The position numbers and the translations under genes are program-made. This document shows positions 47,614 through 60,258 of a stretch of 64,000 bases of DNA, one piece after another; within the stretch, counting starts at the first letter, position 1, and each line of letters opens with the position of its first letter. Where the stretch lies: contig JALJCS010000001.1 of NCBI GenBank assembly GCA_023055355.1, positions 94,039,381-94,103,380 on the forward strand, read 5' to 3'. The notes beneath the pieces are model-generated. The model was not told the origin of the DNA, made no database searches, and saw nothing but the letters and a program-made list of their open reading frames with translations. Source of the stretch: Agelaius tricolor (lineage: Eukaryota; Chordata; Aves; Passeriformes; Icteridae).

Positions 47614-50600
47614 GTAGGTAGGTAGCAGAAATTGCTGCTTTGTAACTGTTCCAAAGAGTTAATTATCTTTGAAAACTCGAAATAGAGAAACTAGCATTAC
47701 GAGCATCTACAAGTACAGTTCATGTGAATTATACTACAGATGGCAGGTAGCCAGTACCTGCTCCATTGAAAATTGAAATTAACCCTCTCCTGCATAAGGA
47801 GAAATTTTGGCGATTTTCAAAATTCTTCATAATTTTCTAAGCAAGTGAAAATGACTTTTATACTAGCCTTCTGTTGAATCATGCTGGTGTTTTCTTTTTG
47901 TCACTGACAAAAAGCTCAAGGCCAAAAACCCAAGGCGTGTCCTTGCTGTGCAGTCTGTAAAAAGGAGACAATTGTTAAAATTTCCCTGACCAAATAACCT
48001 ACAGATACCTGTCTTGTGGAAGTCTAGTTGACTCAGCTTTACAGGATAATACTGCGACTTTAAATAAACAAAAGACTGCTAATTTGGCAAAAAAAAAAGA
48101 AAATGTTTTTGATGAAAATTAGGTTCAGATGGAGATTCAAAAGAAAGTTCTTCCTGCTGCTTCTCTGAGGGTAAAATATTTCCATTTTGAGATGACACAA
48201 CTCCACTTTGAGCTCCCTCACAGACATAGGCTGCTTTTTTGGTTGTTTGTTGGGAGGTGAACATCCCTGCAAAGAAGAGTAGCATGGTTATGCAGGCCCT
48301 GGGCTGAAGTAGGGCTGTGAAGGCTTTCTGCCACACTTTGACAGCTTCTTCTAAATAATTGTATACATTTTTCAGTGAAGTCATAGCGTGTCCTACCTTT
48401 CTTGGGCAGATATTTTTGCTCATTGATAAATGCTTGATAGTGTGTGAATCATTTGGTCTGTGTTACAATGTAGGCTGTGCCAAAAGGTCTGACCTTAAGT
48501 GTTTAATTTGCTCAGGGAATGTATCTCTGCCGAGGCTTAACAGTGTGGGTATCCTGGTGCAACTGGTGTTTTGCTGAGCATCTCTGCATTCAGAAGTGGC
48601 ATCTCCTCCATGGTAGTTATGGGTTGACTGTCTGGGAACCAAAAGCAGCAGTTCCAACATGCTATTTAATTTGGAGGGGGCAAATGTGTGACCAGTTCTT
48701 TGTTTACATAGCCAGAATTGAATATAATTATTACATGAAGGTACTGTGAATGTCGTATTACATTGTCTTGAAATACACTATTCCCCAATGTAACTCTATG
48801 ATCAAAAGTAAAATATTGGTTGTGGAATTTTATGTGTGCCCTAAATAAGGAGAAATTCTTACAGGGACTGCAAGTCTAGGGTTAATGGGAACTCCCTTAG
48901 TTGGTGATAGGAGTGGCATCATTCCTGCAGTGCATGTATTAGATAATCTTTTCACACTTGAATGTGACATAAGTGTTCTTTGTAAAGGAAAAAACACACC
49001 TTCTTTTGTTTGCCCAAGCTGTGGAAAAAAATGAGCACCGAGCAGAAAATGAATATATTTGCAAAATGTCTAGAAGAAATTATAAGAAGGTATTTTTAAG
49101 GCATTATTTTTGCTAACAAGTATTCTCAGTAGAATAGAAACATGGTGAGTGGCAAAGGTAGGAGGAAGAATTTGCTGTCACACACACTGTCCGTGTACAT
49201 GTAACTGGACTAGTGCTGTATCCCAGCTTTCAAGGCAGAATTACAAACTGCTGCTTGGATTGTAATTGCTTCTTTCAAACACTGATGTACCTTAAGGAAT
49301 TATGCACTCTATTAATTAACTCTATTAATTCAGTCGTTTTAAGAGATATTTTTAGTGGATTATATGATTCATTCTTTGAGCTTGGCATGAGAGGCACATA
49401 AGATAGAAACAGAATGTTCAGCTTTTATGTGTGGGGATGACAATAGTAATAATAGCAATAAACAGGAATGCAAGCAGTGCATACAAGTAATCAAATGAGA
49501 ATATTGTGTGGAAAATAACTTGTGATACAAGAATAAATTACTCAGGGAGAACTGAATTTTCATGGGATTTATCATTTTGCTTCAGAAGCTTTTTGCATTG
49601 AGCCTTTGAAATCTGCTGTTTTGTCTGTGAGCATGGCAGCTGGATTTGAAAATACTACTGCACTTGTCTGGGAGAATTACATCTGGCATAATACATAACT
49701 GGTTAATGCTCAGCTAATTGTTGCCATTTTAAAAGCATGTGATAATTTTGTATGCATTTACAGTATAGTATTTCTAAACCATTTTAATAAACAATATCAA
49801 ATATTAACAAAATATGACTCTTATTTCTGATACGATTTGCAGATTATTACTTTACAAGGGTCCTATATTAATGGCTGCAGATATTACCTCCTACAGTAGA
49901 TCACAGACATAAATCTCCATTTTTCAGCTATCAAAAGGAGCATAACTCTCATATATATGCCTTTTATTGTCTAGTTTGAAAGCTGCCATCTCTGCTAGAT
50001 ATTGTATGATTGTTTCAAGCAGAGCTTGGTTCCAAGGATGTCTGAATAGACAAACTGCATTGTCTAATAGTAAACACGCTTTTTATTTTTCCTCTCTCAG
50101 CCACAAAGAAATTGGATTCCAAATATGCACCAAGCAAAAGAGGGACACGGTGGGGTTTCCGTTCTCAGAGCCTCACTAGGGATTCTCCTGCAAAAGATAT
50201 AGATCTTGTTACAAAAAGAGTTCTTTCTGCTAGGCTGCTGAAAATCAATGAGCTCCGAAATGAACTGACTGAACTCCACATCAAACTGGATGAGCTGCAG
50301 AAGGAAAACAGGGCACTGAAGAGGCTTCAGCACAGGCAGGAGAAAGCCTTGAATAAGTTTGAAGATACAGAGAACGAAATCTCTCAGCTCCTTGCTCGGC
50401 ACAACAATGAGATTAGAATATTAAGGGAGCGCCTACGAAAATCTCAGGAGAAGGAACGTGCAACTGAGAGACAGCTGAAAGATACAGAAGATGAACTGTA
50501 CAGGAAAAAAACTGTCTTGCAGAAACTGAAAAAACTGTCTGCAGATAAGCACCTTGCTGAAAGAGATGACCTGGCAAAGAAACTAGCCTTAGCAGAGAGC

Positions 50601-53600
50601 AAGCTGGAGGACAGGGAAAAAAGAATTAAGGTGGGATGACTTTCTTTTTGCAAGAAATTCTGGTACAGATATTTCTTTCCACAATGACTTGTAATTTTAC
50701 ACAGCTGTGGAGCAAATAAAAAACCAGTATTTTTTGGTTTTACCCATAAGTAGAATCAAGTAAGTTATTTCTAAGGTGATTATATAGTTACATATGAGAT
50801 AATTGTACATTCAAATTTCTCTTTACAAATTAAGCATATTTTGTCAGAATATATCCAGTGGATTTGTGCTTTTAAATGTTTTTATACCTAGCAATAACAT
50901 TTCAGATATAGGTGCAGATGTAATACAACTTTATGCAATCTAGTTTCTCCTTTCTGAAGGAAAGAGTTTGTAAAATTTTCTGCGTATTTAGGGAACTTTA
51001 CACTAAAATTCTAAAAAAAAAAATTTATGTAATAATTCTTTTTCAGTTTTTGAAGAGCATTCATACAGTGTTTGATTGTCCACTGTTCTGCACATCTAAG
51101 AGCTCAGCTGGACAAAATTACATCATGTTTTTTAAATACTGAAATATCTTTAGACCTTTTTATAGGTATCTATTATAAGAAATTTGTCCAATATATTTTA
51201 ATTTCATTCAGCAAAAATGTTTATATTTTTGTAAACATGTCTAAACATGTCATAAACATATTTACAGTGTATGTAAATGCTTACATGCTTTTACATACAT
51301 TTACAGTGTATGTAAAAGCATGTATGCATTTACATACACTGTAAATATGTTTATGGACTCATTTTACATAAATTGTGTTAACATTATTAAATCTGTTGGT
51401 AGTTGTACTATTTTGATAGTAGATATATTTTATATATTGTATACAAATTTTATACTATTCTTAGCTTAAGTTATGTCATTGAGATGATGGTTTGGTGTCT
51501 GTATTAGTAATTAAACCTAAATTATATTACAGAGATAAGAGATCTGGAAATCCAAGGATTAAGCTGGAAACTAAGCTTTCATAAAATAAATCCCACAGTA
51601 CCAATATATAAATGGCTGAGTTAGTTAAACCACCTCATCCTGTAGTGTCACCATCTGTCATCTGTACTTTTATGATTAGGTATTTCAGCATTTATATACT
51701 GGATCATGTTAAAATGAATCATGCTTTAAAAAGTAAGGGATTTTCTTCTAGTTTTTTCCCACTTTCATCAACATAGCTTCACTTAAAACAGCTATTACAA
51801 GATGAGGGCATGTAAAGGAAATCAAAATCACAAGCTAGTTTTCAGTAGAAAGGTTAAAAATTCCTTCTTGTTTTCTTCCTTCTAATGCTGCACTCTCAGG
51901 GAAGGATTCTCTCTCTTACCCATCAGTAGGAGATTTGTCTTAGAGATCTGGAGGTGATCTAGAGATCACTGTGGCAAGAGCCTTGCAGAAAGTTGTGTGA
52001 GTTTCTATTATGTCCTCAAATCACCTCTGAATGCTCAAAAGGATGAGCTGCAGCATCTGCAGGTGCTTTGCCCCCTCAAAGTTAGGATTAAAGGTTTAAA
52101 TTATTTCAGTGTTAGCAATGGTTGAGCCCATATCTAAACCCAAGACAGTGGTTTACTTAATTTTATATAAGTAATTTGACTATAAAAATTACTTCAGTTA
52201 TTAAAAAATATTATTTTGTTTTAATTGAAGGATCTGGAAAGAAATCTTGAATTAAGTAGTAGCAGTTTTCAACGGGAGTTACATTCAAAGAAAAAAAAGT
52301 TGTACGAGGCTCAAGAAGAAAACAGAGTTCTCCAAGAGGAGCTTAATCATCTAAATCAGAAGCTGAAGGTAAAATGTGAAAAGAATTGAAGTTGCTGACC
52401 ATGTTCTGGGATTTTATCTTCGGAAGTATCTGTAATCAGGTTTGAATAGTTAACCAGTAGCTGCACTCTCTGATGTGTATTTAATTATATACAACATGTG
52501 AGTTCTTTTTCTGCATTAAATTGAAATGTTCTGTGCTCTGACCCTACAGTTTTTATAACAGGAATGCTTCAGTGTTAATCATTATTGTTAGTACTAGTTA
52601 AGAAAAGCAAGATCAAATACATGGTCAAACATTGAGAATAAACCACAAAATCTATGAAAAAATAGATTTGAAGGCTTGAATTTAAAATTAAATCTGCAGG
52701 TGTAAATAATGCTTTGTTACTAATATACTTGCATTAAAGTAGGTTTGAATGAAGATTAATGTAATTTATTTGTGATATTCACATGTGTTGCTAAATGGGT
52801 GCAAATGTTTATTTAGACCCCACACCATCATCATTGTTGTCCAAATTCTCAATAAAAGTACTTAAAATATTGTTATGTTCTACTTAGTATATAAAGTACT
52901 TTGTTTCTGGGAGAATTTTCCTCAAACTCCAGGTCTCAATATGTTGGAGATGAACCAGTTCATCATGTTCCCAGCTATCCAACAAGTAGCAGTAATGTTA
53001 GTAGCTCTAAAATGTTTAGAGTAAGAGTTTTAAGATTTGTTAGTGGAGAGTTTACAGTTTGAAAACCTTGTCATTGTCAGATGAATTCTGATAACTTGCT
53101 GTTCATTTCTATACTTTATTCAGTAAATGTGCTAAAAGAAAAGTATCTCTACCTGTATGATGCAATGGGCCTCTGCTAACTGAGGCTGACATGCCCTGTG
53201 ACAAGTATCATTGCTTGCTTTGAAATCTTTAACTCTTCACAACACTTAAAATTCAGTCTATACACGTGGTGTAAGTCTTGTTCATGTTTATGGAAGCACT
53301 GACATTTAGTTTTATTTTCACTGCAGAGATAGGGTTTTTTCCTTCATAATATTTTGTTAAGGAGTTTTTTGTGGGGGGAGAAAGTTGTCTATTTTCTCAC
53401 GGCATAAACAGAGTTAGGAATGTGATTGCTATCCTTAAAACAGAAAGAGTGGATGGAACAATTGTTTATCTGTTTCTATTTACCATATCTATTTTTAATT
53501 TAATTTACAGCTTTTCTAGTGACTGGTAAATTAAATACTAGTGACTTGTTCTTATACCTACCTCTTCCATTCACAGGAAAAAGAAAGAGAACTTGAAGCA

Positions 53601-56600
53601 AAAAATATATATGCTAATCGTATGTTGAAGTCATCACCTAGAAAAGACACAGATATTGTACAAAGAAAAAGAGGTAACTTGTATAAAGCAGTAAAAGCAG
53701 AAAAATTATTAGCATCACTTTGAAATGTCTCAGCTGGGTTATAGCTTTCATGCCACTCAGTGCTCAACCCTGATGCTGCTTGTTCAAGCACATTTACCTT
53801 TTTACACTTCTTTCAACACAGCACTAGTGCAGAGCTCTGGGTTTTTGTCTGTTCCCTAACACAGCAGAGCCAAAACACTGAACTTCACCAAACAGCAGTT
53901 TTAATTCCTTTCATACCAGAACTTCCTCAGTAAAGGAGGAGGGGAACGTTGGTAGTAAAAATCTGCAGTAGATGATAGATATTTATTTGACAATAAATGA
54001 GAGAGGCTTTAAAAATACATATCTCCACTGGTAAGAATATTTTCATGATCTGTTTTATTTATTTTTTACTAATTCAAATGTATTGTCTGTCAGATGAGCT
54101 GCACTTATTTTTTCCTCAGAGTATATGTGTCCCAGAACATAATCTTTCTAAAAGTATCAGTACAGTGATTTCTTCTGGTGTGACAAGACAGTCTCAAACC
54201 TTATCCTACCTACATAAATATGTGTATCTGTGTGTGTGCTGAGGCTGTTTTCACTGGATCAGTAGAATCTACTTGTCAGAAGAAGCAGAAATTTATGGGA
54301 CTGTTTTAAATATTTCATGCCAGTATTTCAAACAGTTTGTCTGCTGCTTGTTTTATTATAGATGCTCTACCATTATTCCATTTTAGGTTCAGATTTTTTT
54401 AAATGTCATTCCGTAGAGATAAGTATATGTGTTTCAAAGATTCAAGTAAGTGAATTTTAATTTTATGAGTTGGATTCCGTGACAAGCAGTAAGATGAGTG
54501 AGATATTTTGTGGGGGTTTTTTAACTAATATTCAGTGCACTGTAATGACCCTATAAGTAGCATTAAGGTGGGGTTTAAATTATTTTTTTTCAGTAGAATT
54601 TTTGCATGCATATTTTTTTATGATTAGGTTTTACAGATGCTGAAAACAACTATGTGAAATTCATCAATACTTTCCACTCCCACTGACTTCAGTACAGTCT
54701 TTTGTTTGCTGCAAATCATGAAAAATGAGAGACAGGTATATAGTGAGATATTTTCAATTGAAAACACCATTTAATTAGTTTGTATTTTCTACAGCCAACA
54801 ACCAAAATATAAAAAAGGGACTACAGCTCACAAAAAGTGTACAGACCAGTGGATGCTTCTCACCAGCAGAACTTCTTCCAGAATCAGAACTTGCCTGTGG
54901 TGACGCAGCAAACAAGAAAGGGGGAATTCTTCCTAAAATAGTGAGTTCCATAAAAATTTGAGACCCAGTCCAATTCACCTATCAGATTGTAAAATGCAGA
55001 GCTTACATTTTAGAAAATGTGTAATTTACATGTGTAAATATATAGAAAATACAATTTCAAAAACATTCTGTTCTTTAAGACAAGATCTACCTTTCTAGAA
55101 ATATACTCCATTTTTTAGAGAGTTTGTCATATTCTTTGTCTTACTGAGAGCCATTAGCTCAATTTATTTTTTTTCCTGCCACTATTACTTCTTTGAAGTT
55201 TTTATGACTTCATTTTCATTTTCACCCTTTTTCTTTGTTTCTAATGCTTATTTAAGGAATCTGTTAAACAGTGATAGCTGCCTTCTCTCTGTTTTCAATT
55301 TGGTCTTAATTGTGGTTTCTTTTACTTTCCAGAATTATTTCACAATGCATAAATCTAACACTTCCTCTTTTTGTCACAGTGCTGGTATTTCTTCTGGCTT
55401 TCCAGCTTTGTCAATATGCTTGGGTTTTTTTTTTTTTGTTTTTCCATTTCCCTTTTTAGTGCAAAATAGTACCAATTAGAAGTATTGCTAACACTTTTGT
55501 GTATTGCTAACCCTAGGCTAAAATCAGAGATTTGTAAGGTATTACAAATCAGAATGACATATCTGACAAATCAGATTCTGGTACAAATTTTACAAATTCT
55601 GATTACATGAGGTTAGGACGTTTTTCCAGAAATAAAAATCTGAGGATGGTCTTGGCTTGCTTCCTGTTAGGCCTGAAGCTTTTTCATGGCAGTTTATTTG
55701 TATGTTTTCTCTTCCCAAACCCTTTCTGTAACTATGGATGCAGTTTAATGTATTCTTGCAGTATATCCTTGGGTGAGTAAGTTACAGAACCACCCAGTTG
55801 GTACAAGTGCAGCTCATGGAGTCCAGCTGTGTGTTTTCTATATGTCTATTGCTTTAAATAATGTAAATTAGATTTGGGTAGTCTAGGCTTTCATCAGTTC
55901 TTAAAGTCAAGCATTTTAAATACCTGGCCACCATCTCCTTATGTAGTTTATATTTTTTAATATAACAATGATAACCTTGTACATGAAGGAAAAATACTTG
56001 AAAGTTTTTTGGCTATCAGTCATCTTTTCTTTGTTCATTAAGGAGTAACTATTTCTCTTAGAAAGGTATTTTTAATGTAGAAGTTTTTGTTCTAAAATAA
56101 GCACAATATACAAAGTTAACTCCCATGTGTTGGACTATGCAGACTTTCTCTTCACTTCATTGCCATTACTTTTCTGTGTTAGTGATTTTGTTTTAACAGC
56201 AGATTAACAACTGCTGTTGTTAAGATCATTTTTGCAGGTTCTTGCTTTTTACATATGTATGTGTAGTCACTAGCTAAAATTGTCATCTGAGATTAAACCT
56301 TCCTCTTTGATTGTTTGTTACTTTATACTCCATAAATTTAAGTACCAAAAGGAAATTGTCTGAATCTACAACTGACTCATTTGAATTAAAAGGTCAGACT
56401 GTAAAAGTAGAGGGCAACTAATTGCTTGCTTATTAAGAGAATATGATGGTGAAATGTGGCCTTATATTAAACTGCCTGAAGAAGACAATGTCTGGTTTCT
56501 AAGGAGAACCACCCTGGGAGTGATAATTTTGCTTTATGGCATTGGAGCTACAACTTCCCTGAAAGGTGGAATACAAAATAGAGTTGATTGTCTATTCATT

Positions 56601-59577
56601 TTGTTTCAGGTGTATAAAAGTATTCTAGAGGTGATAATATTTTGGGACCAAACCCCTGAGTCATCAAAGCTAGTTTGGTTTAAGGTGACTTACTCATTTT
56701 ATGTTTAGCAGTAAGAATGTGATTTCAAACTGACATAGAAGTTCTTATGATTTTGTTAAGTGGTTCATTTTATTGACTGCTTTTCCCCATCAGCTTCAGT
56801 TTTCTATTAATTTATTTCAGGAAAAAGAAACTCAAGACAAAGCATGGAAAGAACAAGCAGAACTCCTAAGACAAGAACAAGACAGGGAGAGGGAAGAGAA
56901 ACTGAAACATTTTCAGGAAATGCAGTCCTTGGAGGAGAGGGTTCCAAAACTTCCTGACGGTAAGGAAATGGGCAGCTGAAGGCTGAAAAATGCACCATAG
57001 AATACTAATCAAGTGAGGCTGCTGGTTTCTGGTGAAAAGAGCAAAATGATTTTGCAGAGATCACTACAGTGGAAAATTATTTTCAGTTATATTATGCAAA
57101 GAAGAATCAAAAAGAAATACAGGATATAGAATAATCCATTCCCTGTACTCAGCTGTGATTAAGTATGCAGCAGCAAAAAACGCTGTCCACAAAAAAGCAT
57201 TGGAGTCTGAGAGATTGTGCTTTACAAAACAAGAATGACATAGAAGGTAAATGCTGATGTTATCTCTCACTTGCTAAATGTTATTGAGGTAGGAAGTAGA
57301 TTTTTACTATTGAGATTTGAGTTACTATTTTTACTATTGTGCTATTATAGTAGAACAAATATGTTTTCCTTAATATAACCCTTTTTTTCAGTACTTTCTA
57401 CTGCCTTATATAATTTGAAATTTTAGTTTATCTTTTCAGGTCTGGTTATCTGGATCATTTGGTGTGGCTATTTGAGAAATGTCAGTTTGTATCATTATAT
57501 ATTAATACTGCTTTTTTATTCATTTAGTTTTCACAGCATCTTAATCACTTAAATGCACAAGTCAATCTCAGGTATTTTAGATGGACTGCACCCTGTCATG
57601 TTAAAGAACTCTTTCAGTGATTGCAGCTAATGAACAGTAGTACTTATTCTATATGAGAGGAATTCTAAAAATCTATAGCTGTGTTCAGAAGTAAAATCTT
57701 TGAAAAATCTTCTATCATGACTTACATAAGCTAAGAATCTGATTTTATGTCTCTGAATAAGATGATTTACCCACCTTACCCATCATTTGGAATAAGCTGG
57801 TATTTCCCCCACCTTACAGACAGAAACATGGCTCTTGACTTAACTTGCATAATGATCTGCTACTGAAAAAAATCTCATGTTAAATATATGAACTAAATTA
57901 CAGCAATTGTTTCTGAAAGCCTGAGCCAAAGTACAGTTGGTAACAGGGAACTTTGTGAAAGCCTAAGTCAGAAATTTGAGTGAAGTGTTCAAAGGAGAAT
58001 GCCACTGTGTTGGAGGGACCAAGTAGTCCCTCATATTCAAGTTTTGGCCAAATATACATCCGTTATCTTGGAGGAAAAATATTTTGAAGAGAGAAATATT
58101 TGAGAAGCTTCCTCCCTCTTCTACACATGAACATTACCAGGTTCTGTCCATAAGTTGCTGTTTTGTACCTTTGGTGTCCCTTCATAGCTGTGCACAGTCA
58201 CTCTGAGTCCAGGCAGTGAAGCACAGAACACTCATTTAAAGGTCTTTTCTCTATGCAACTGATGCAGGGTATTTTAAATCATTCAATGCTTGAAACAGGT
58301 GATGACTCCTATGACTTTGAGACCTGATTACTTCACAGAAATTATTCCCTTTATGGAAAAAAAAAGAACCCACACAAACATCCCAGTACTGTCCTAATGT
58401 CAGCAGTGGTGAAAAATAAAAATAAAGTAAAAAAGTTCTGCAAGTCAGAACTATTAAAATCAGTAATGTTGTATTCATCTTCATTCAAACTCAGGAAATG
58501 GGAAGGCAATTGGCTGAAATCAAATTGCTTTGAAAACTCTGAAGCATGGGTAATGTCCTTTGGAAGATGACAGTAAACTTTTATATCTTATCAAAGAACC
58601 AGGAGTGGATTTAGTTGCCATTTTTGAAGAATTTATTTTTGTAGCAGAAAAATGTCATTGTACATAGAAGAGCATGTTAAAAACTCAATGGCTTTTTGTG
58701 CTTGCATTATTTTCAAAATCTTATAAGGGTATTTTAAAATTAAAACATTTCAAATATTGTTCAAAAATTTTTTGCAGAGTGGCAAAGGAAAGAATATGAC
58801 AAAATTAAAAAAGAAAGCAACTTTTTATTGGATAAAGAAGAGAAAATAAAGATGGAGACAGAAATTCAAAAACCTGAAGTAGAGAGAGAAAGCACTGAAA
58901 CGCTGGAAGAGCGGCGAAAAAGAGAGTTCCTGCTTGCTAAAATGCAAGAAATTGATAGAGAAATTCAAAATACAACAAACACAAAACCAACTTCCCAAGC
59001 ACCACTCATAAATACAGCAAGAAAATCTGATTCCTTGGAGAAAAAAGAGAAAATGAATCCATTCTTTGAGATTCCTGGGAAAGTTACTAATGGATTTCCT
59101 GTAAAGGACAGCCAGGATGATGGCACAAGAGCACAAGGGCAGAAGCAGCGAAGTGTAAGGACTGTAGATTTAAGTGGTGAGTTAGCATTTGGTAGTTATG
59201 TACCTTCCTTTGGGAAGGGATCAGGGAGACCAAGTTGGCTTACTCAGAAAAGTGACAAATTAGAAGAAAATGTTAAGGAAAATGCAGATTTCGATAGTAA
59301 GAAAGAAAAGAAGTCCAATTTAATGGAACAACTCTTTGGAAGCGGTGCCAGTACCATTCTTCTTTCTAAAAATAACAATACACCACCTTTGGACATAGAT
59401 TGGGGCTCTAGTAATAAGCCTTTTGTTGATAAAAACAGTAAAGTCAAAGAAGACAATGGGCTGTTTGGTGAAGGAAGAAGCCTAAACAGACACCGTCTGC
59501 AATACACTACAAACAAGCCAGGAATTAATACCCTTGGTTCTTTAGAAGATGAAGTTGAAGAAGTAATCTTACAGTGA
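47415..59577 (+). CDS. LCA5: LCA5 (lebercilin), complete coding sequence in seven exons
   Basis: Join 47415-47613, 50101-50630, 52231-52368, 53577-53673, 54795-54940, 56821-56959, 58778-59577: 2049 bases, 682 residues plus stop (human lebercilin has 697). All introns are GT-AG and all phases agree (1,0,0,1,0,1). Lebercilin is a coiled-coil protein of the ciliary base and the photoreceptor connecting cilium that works with intraflagellar transport; human loss causes Leber congenital amaurosis 5. Visible features: a basic, serine-rich N-terminus (1-80), a [11 protein letters not shown] motif, the long lebercilin coiled coil (about 88-310; [40 protein letters not shown]), a second helical segment (about 371-450), and a C-terminus with [26 protein letters not shown] and the end DEVEEVILQ. 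The gene is divergent to SH3BGRL2. No break or missing exon is seen. Confidence 0.96.
47614..50100 (+). other. LCA5: LCA5 intron between coding exons 1 and 2
   Basis: AT-rich intron from GTAGGT to a strong polypyrimidine-AG acceptor (tttttcctctctcag). A minus-strand open frame of 114 codons at 48079-48423 lies here; it shows no family resemblance and is not called. Confidence 0.85.
50101..50630 (+). CDS. LCA5: LCA5 coding exon 2 (residues 67-243, main coiled coil)
   Basis: The largest internal exon. It starts after the acceptor at 50100 and ends RIK before the donor GTGGGA. It encodes [11 protein letters not shown] and the start of the lebercilin coiled coil, with clear heptads from [18 protein letters not shown] onward and the well-conserved block [20 protein letters not shown]. 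This exon alone identifies the gene. Confidence 0.97.
50631..52230 (+). other. LCA5: LCA5 intron between coding exons 2 and 3
   Basis: AT-rich intron. Its one remarkable feature is the long inverted repeat at 51251-51355. No exon is seen otherwise. Confidence 0.85.
51251..51355. repeat. 105-base near-perfect inverted repeat (two 49-base arms, 7-base loop)
   Basis: The left arm (51251-51299, starting CATAAACATATTTACAGTGT) and right arm (51307-51355, ending ACACTGTAAATATGTTTATG) are complementary at 48 of 49 positions; the only mismatch is near 51281/51325. The loop is TTTACAG. Transcribed from the LCA5 promoter, it would form one long hairpin in the intron. It could be a palindromic MITE, a mirtron or microRNA-like hairpin, or a local inverted duplication. 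Confidence 0.95.
52231..52368 (+). CDS. LCA5: LCA5 coding exon 3 (residues 244-289)
   Basis: 46 codons, phase 0 on both sides, from [17 protein letters not shown] to LNHLNQKLK before donor GTAAAA. It continues the coiled coil and matches the family sequence NLELS..SFQR.L and YEA..EN.VLQ.E. Confidence 0.95.
52369..53576 (+). other. LCA5: LCA5 intron between coding exons 3 and 4
   Basis: AT-rich intron; nothing else recognised. Confidence 0.85.
53577..53673 (+). CDS. LCA5: LCA5 coding exon 4 (residues 290-321)
   Basis: Encodes [20 protein letters not shown] and [12 protein letters not shown], ending in phase 1 before donor GTAACT. The KEREL..KNIY.NR..KSSP motif is strongly conserved among lebercilins and marks the end of the main coiled coil. 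Confidence 0.95.
53674..54794 (+). other. LCA5: LCA5 intron between coding exons 4 and 5
   Basis: AT-rich intron; nothing else recognised. Confidence 0.85.
54795..54940 (+). CDS. LCA5: LCA5 coding exon 5 (residues 322-370)
   Basis: This exon lacks an ATG and was found by reading from the acceptor 'tgtattttctacag' (AG at 54793-54794). It encodes [20 protein letters not shown] and [20 protein letters not shown] and ends before donor GTGAGT in phase 0. The T(K)SVQT segment corresponds to the family's CTKGVQT. Its length (146) restores the frame between exons 4 and 6, which supports it strongly. Confidence 0.88.
54941..56820 (+). other. LCA5: LCA5 intron between coding exons 5 and 6
   Basis: AT-rich intron. 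Near 55528-55606 there is a cluster of short direct and inverted copies of ACAAATCAGA/TCTGATT. Nothing else is recognised. Confidence 0.8.
56821..56959 (+). CDS. LCA5: LCA5 coding exon 6 (residues 371-416)
   Basis: Acceptor 'ttaatttatttcag' ends at 56820; donor is G/GTAAGG. It encodes a highly charged helix ([20 protein letters not shown], then [20 protein letters not shown]), equivalent to the family's second coiled segment but diverged in sequence. Phase 1 at the end joins exon 7 as GAG-TGG. Confidence 0.92.
56960..58777 (+). other. LCA5: LCA5 intron between coding exons 6 and 7
   Basis: AT-rich intron ending in 'aaaaattttttgcag'; nothing else recognised. Confidence 0.85.
58778..59577 (+). 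CDS. LCA5: LCA5 coding exon 7 (residues 417-682) and stop
   Basis: Begins with [13 protein letters not shown], the counterpart of the family's EWE segment, runs through [59 protein letters not shown] and [13 protein letters not shown], and ends DEVEEVILQ then TGA at 59575-59577. These C-terminal blocks are the best conserved parts of lebercilin outside the coiled coil. Confidence 0.97.
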
Positions 59578-60195
59578 TCGTGTTTTATATGTTTCATATG
59601 TAAATACTGAAAAACTATTTTCTTGTAATATTTATTAGGTATAGATTTGAAATATTTCAGATTTATTGTAAAGCCTTATGAAGAAATAATTTACATAGAT
59701 GGGTATGTGTATAGAGGAGAGATGCAGAGGAGAGATGCTTGGGGTTTTTTTACTTGTATTTTTACCTGTAGGCTGCTCACAGTACACTGCTTTTCATTTG
59801 GAGTATTTCTTTTAGGCCTCAGATACTTTCTTCATTGGGCATTTTAAGAACCTCTTAACTGTGCCAGGAGAAGGCATGTGTAATATCAGTCAGGAAATGA
59901 GTAGAAGAGACATTCTTAGCACTAATTCTCTCAGAAAGAGTATCTTACACTGCTGCCATGTTATCTCAGAAGAATATCAAAAAAAGCACAATTAACTCAG
60001 GAACAGCTGCTCTCTCCTTTTGCGTAGGTTTTTGTGGACCTTACTACCAAATGTGTCACTCTTCTCATATATTCAGATTATATTTGTTATATGATGCCAT
60101 CTTTTGTAATTTCTGAATTTTCTATGTAAAATTCCAATCATTACTAAGTAATTTTTTAACAAAATGGTTTTATTAAATGAGTTGAGTAAATTTCT
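59578..60195 (+). other. LCA5: LCA5 3' UTR with candidate polyadenylation signal
   Basis: AT-rich sequence after the stop. ATTAAA at 60172-60177, followed by a GT-rich stretch (cttgtgtgtag, about 60196-60206), is the best candidate poly(A) site. The UTR end therefore lies about 60 bases before the solo LTR at 60259. Other sites downstream cannot be excluded. Confidence 0.5.
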
Positions 60196-60258
60196 TGTGT
60201 GTAGATCATCTTTAACACAAAGTTCTGACTTCTTATATCATATTATTGATATTGGGGG

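Noticed and set aside
51072..51344. 90-codon plus-strand frame
   Set aside because: It covers half of the inverted repeat, and its repeated residues come from the palindrome.
58825..59597. Minus-strand frames opposite LCA5 exon 7
   Set aside because: They are shadows of the lebercilin reading frame.
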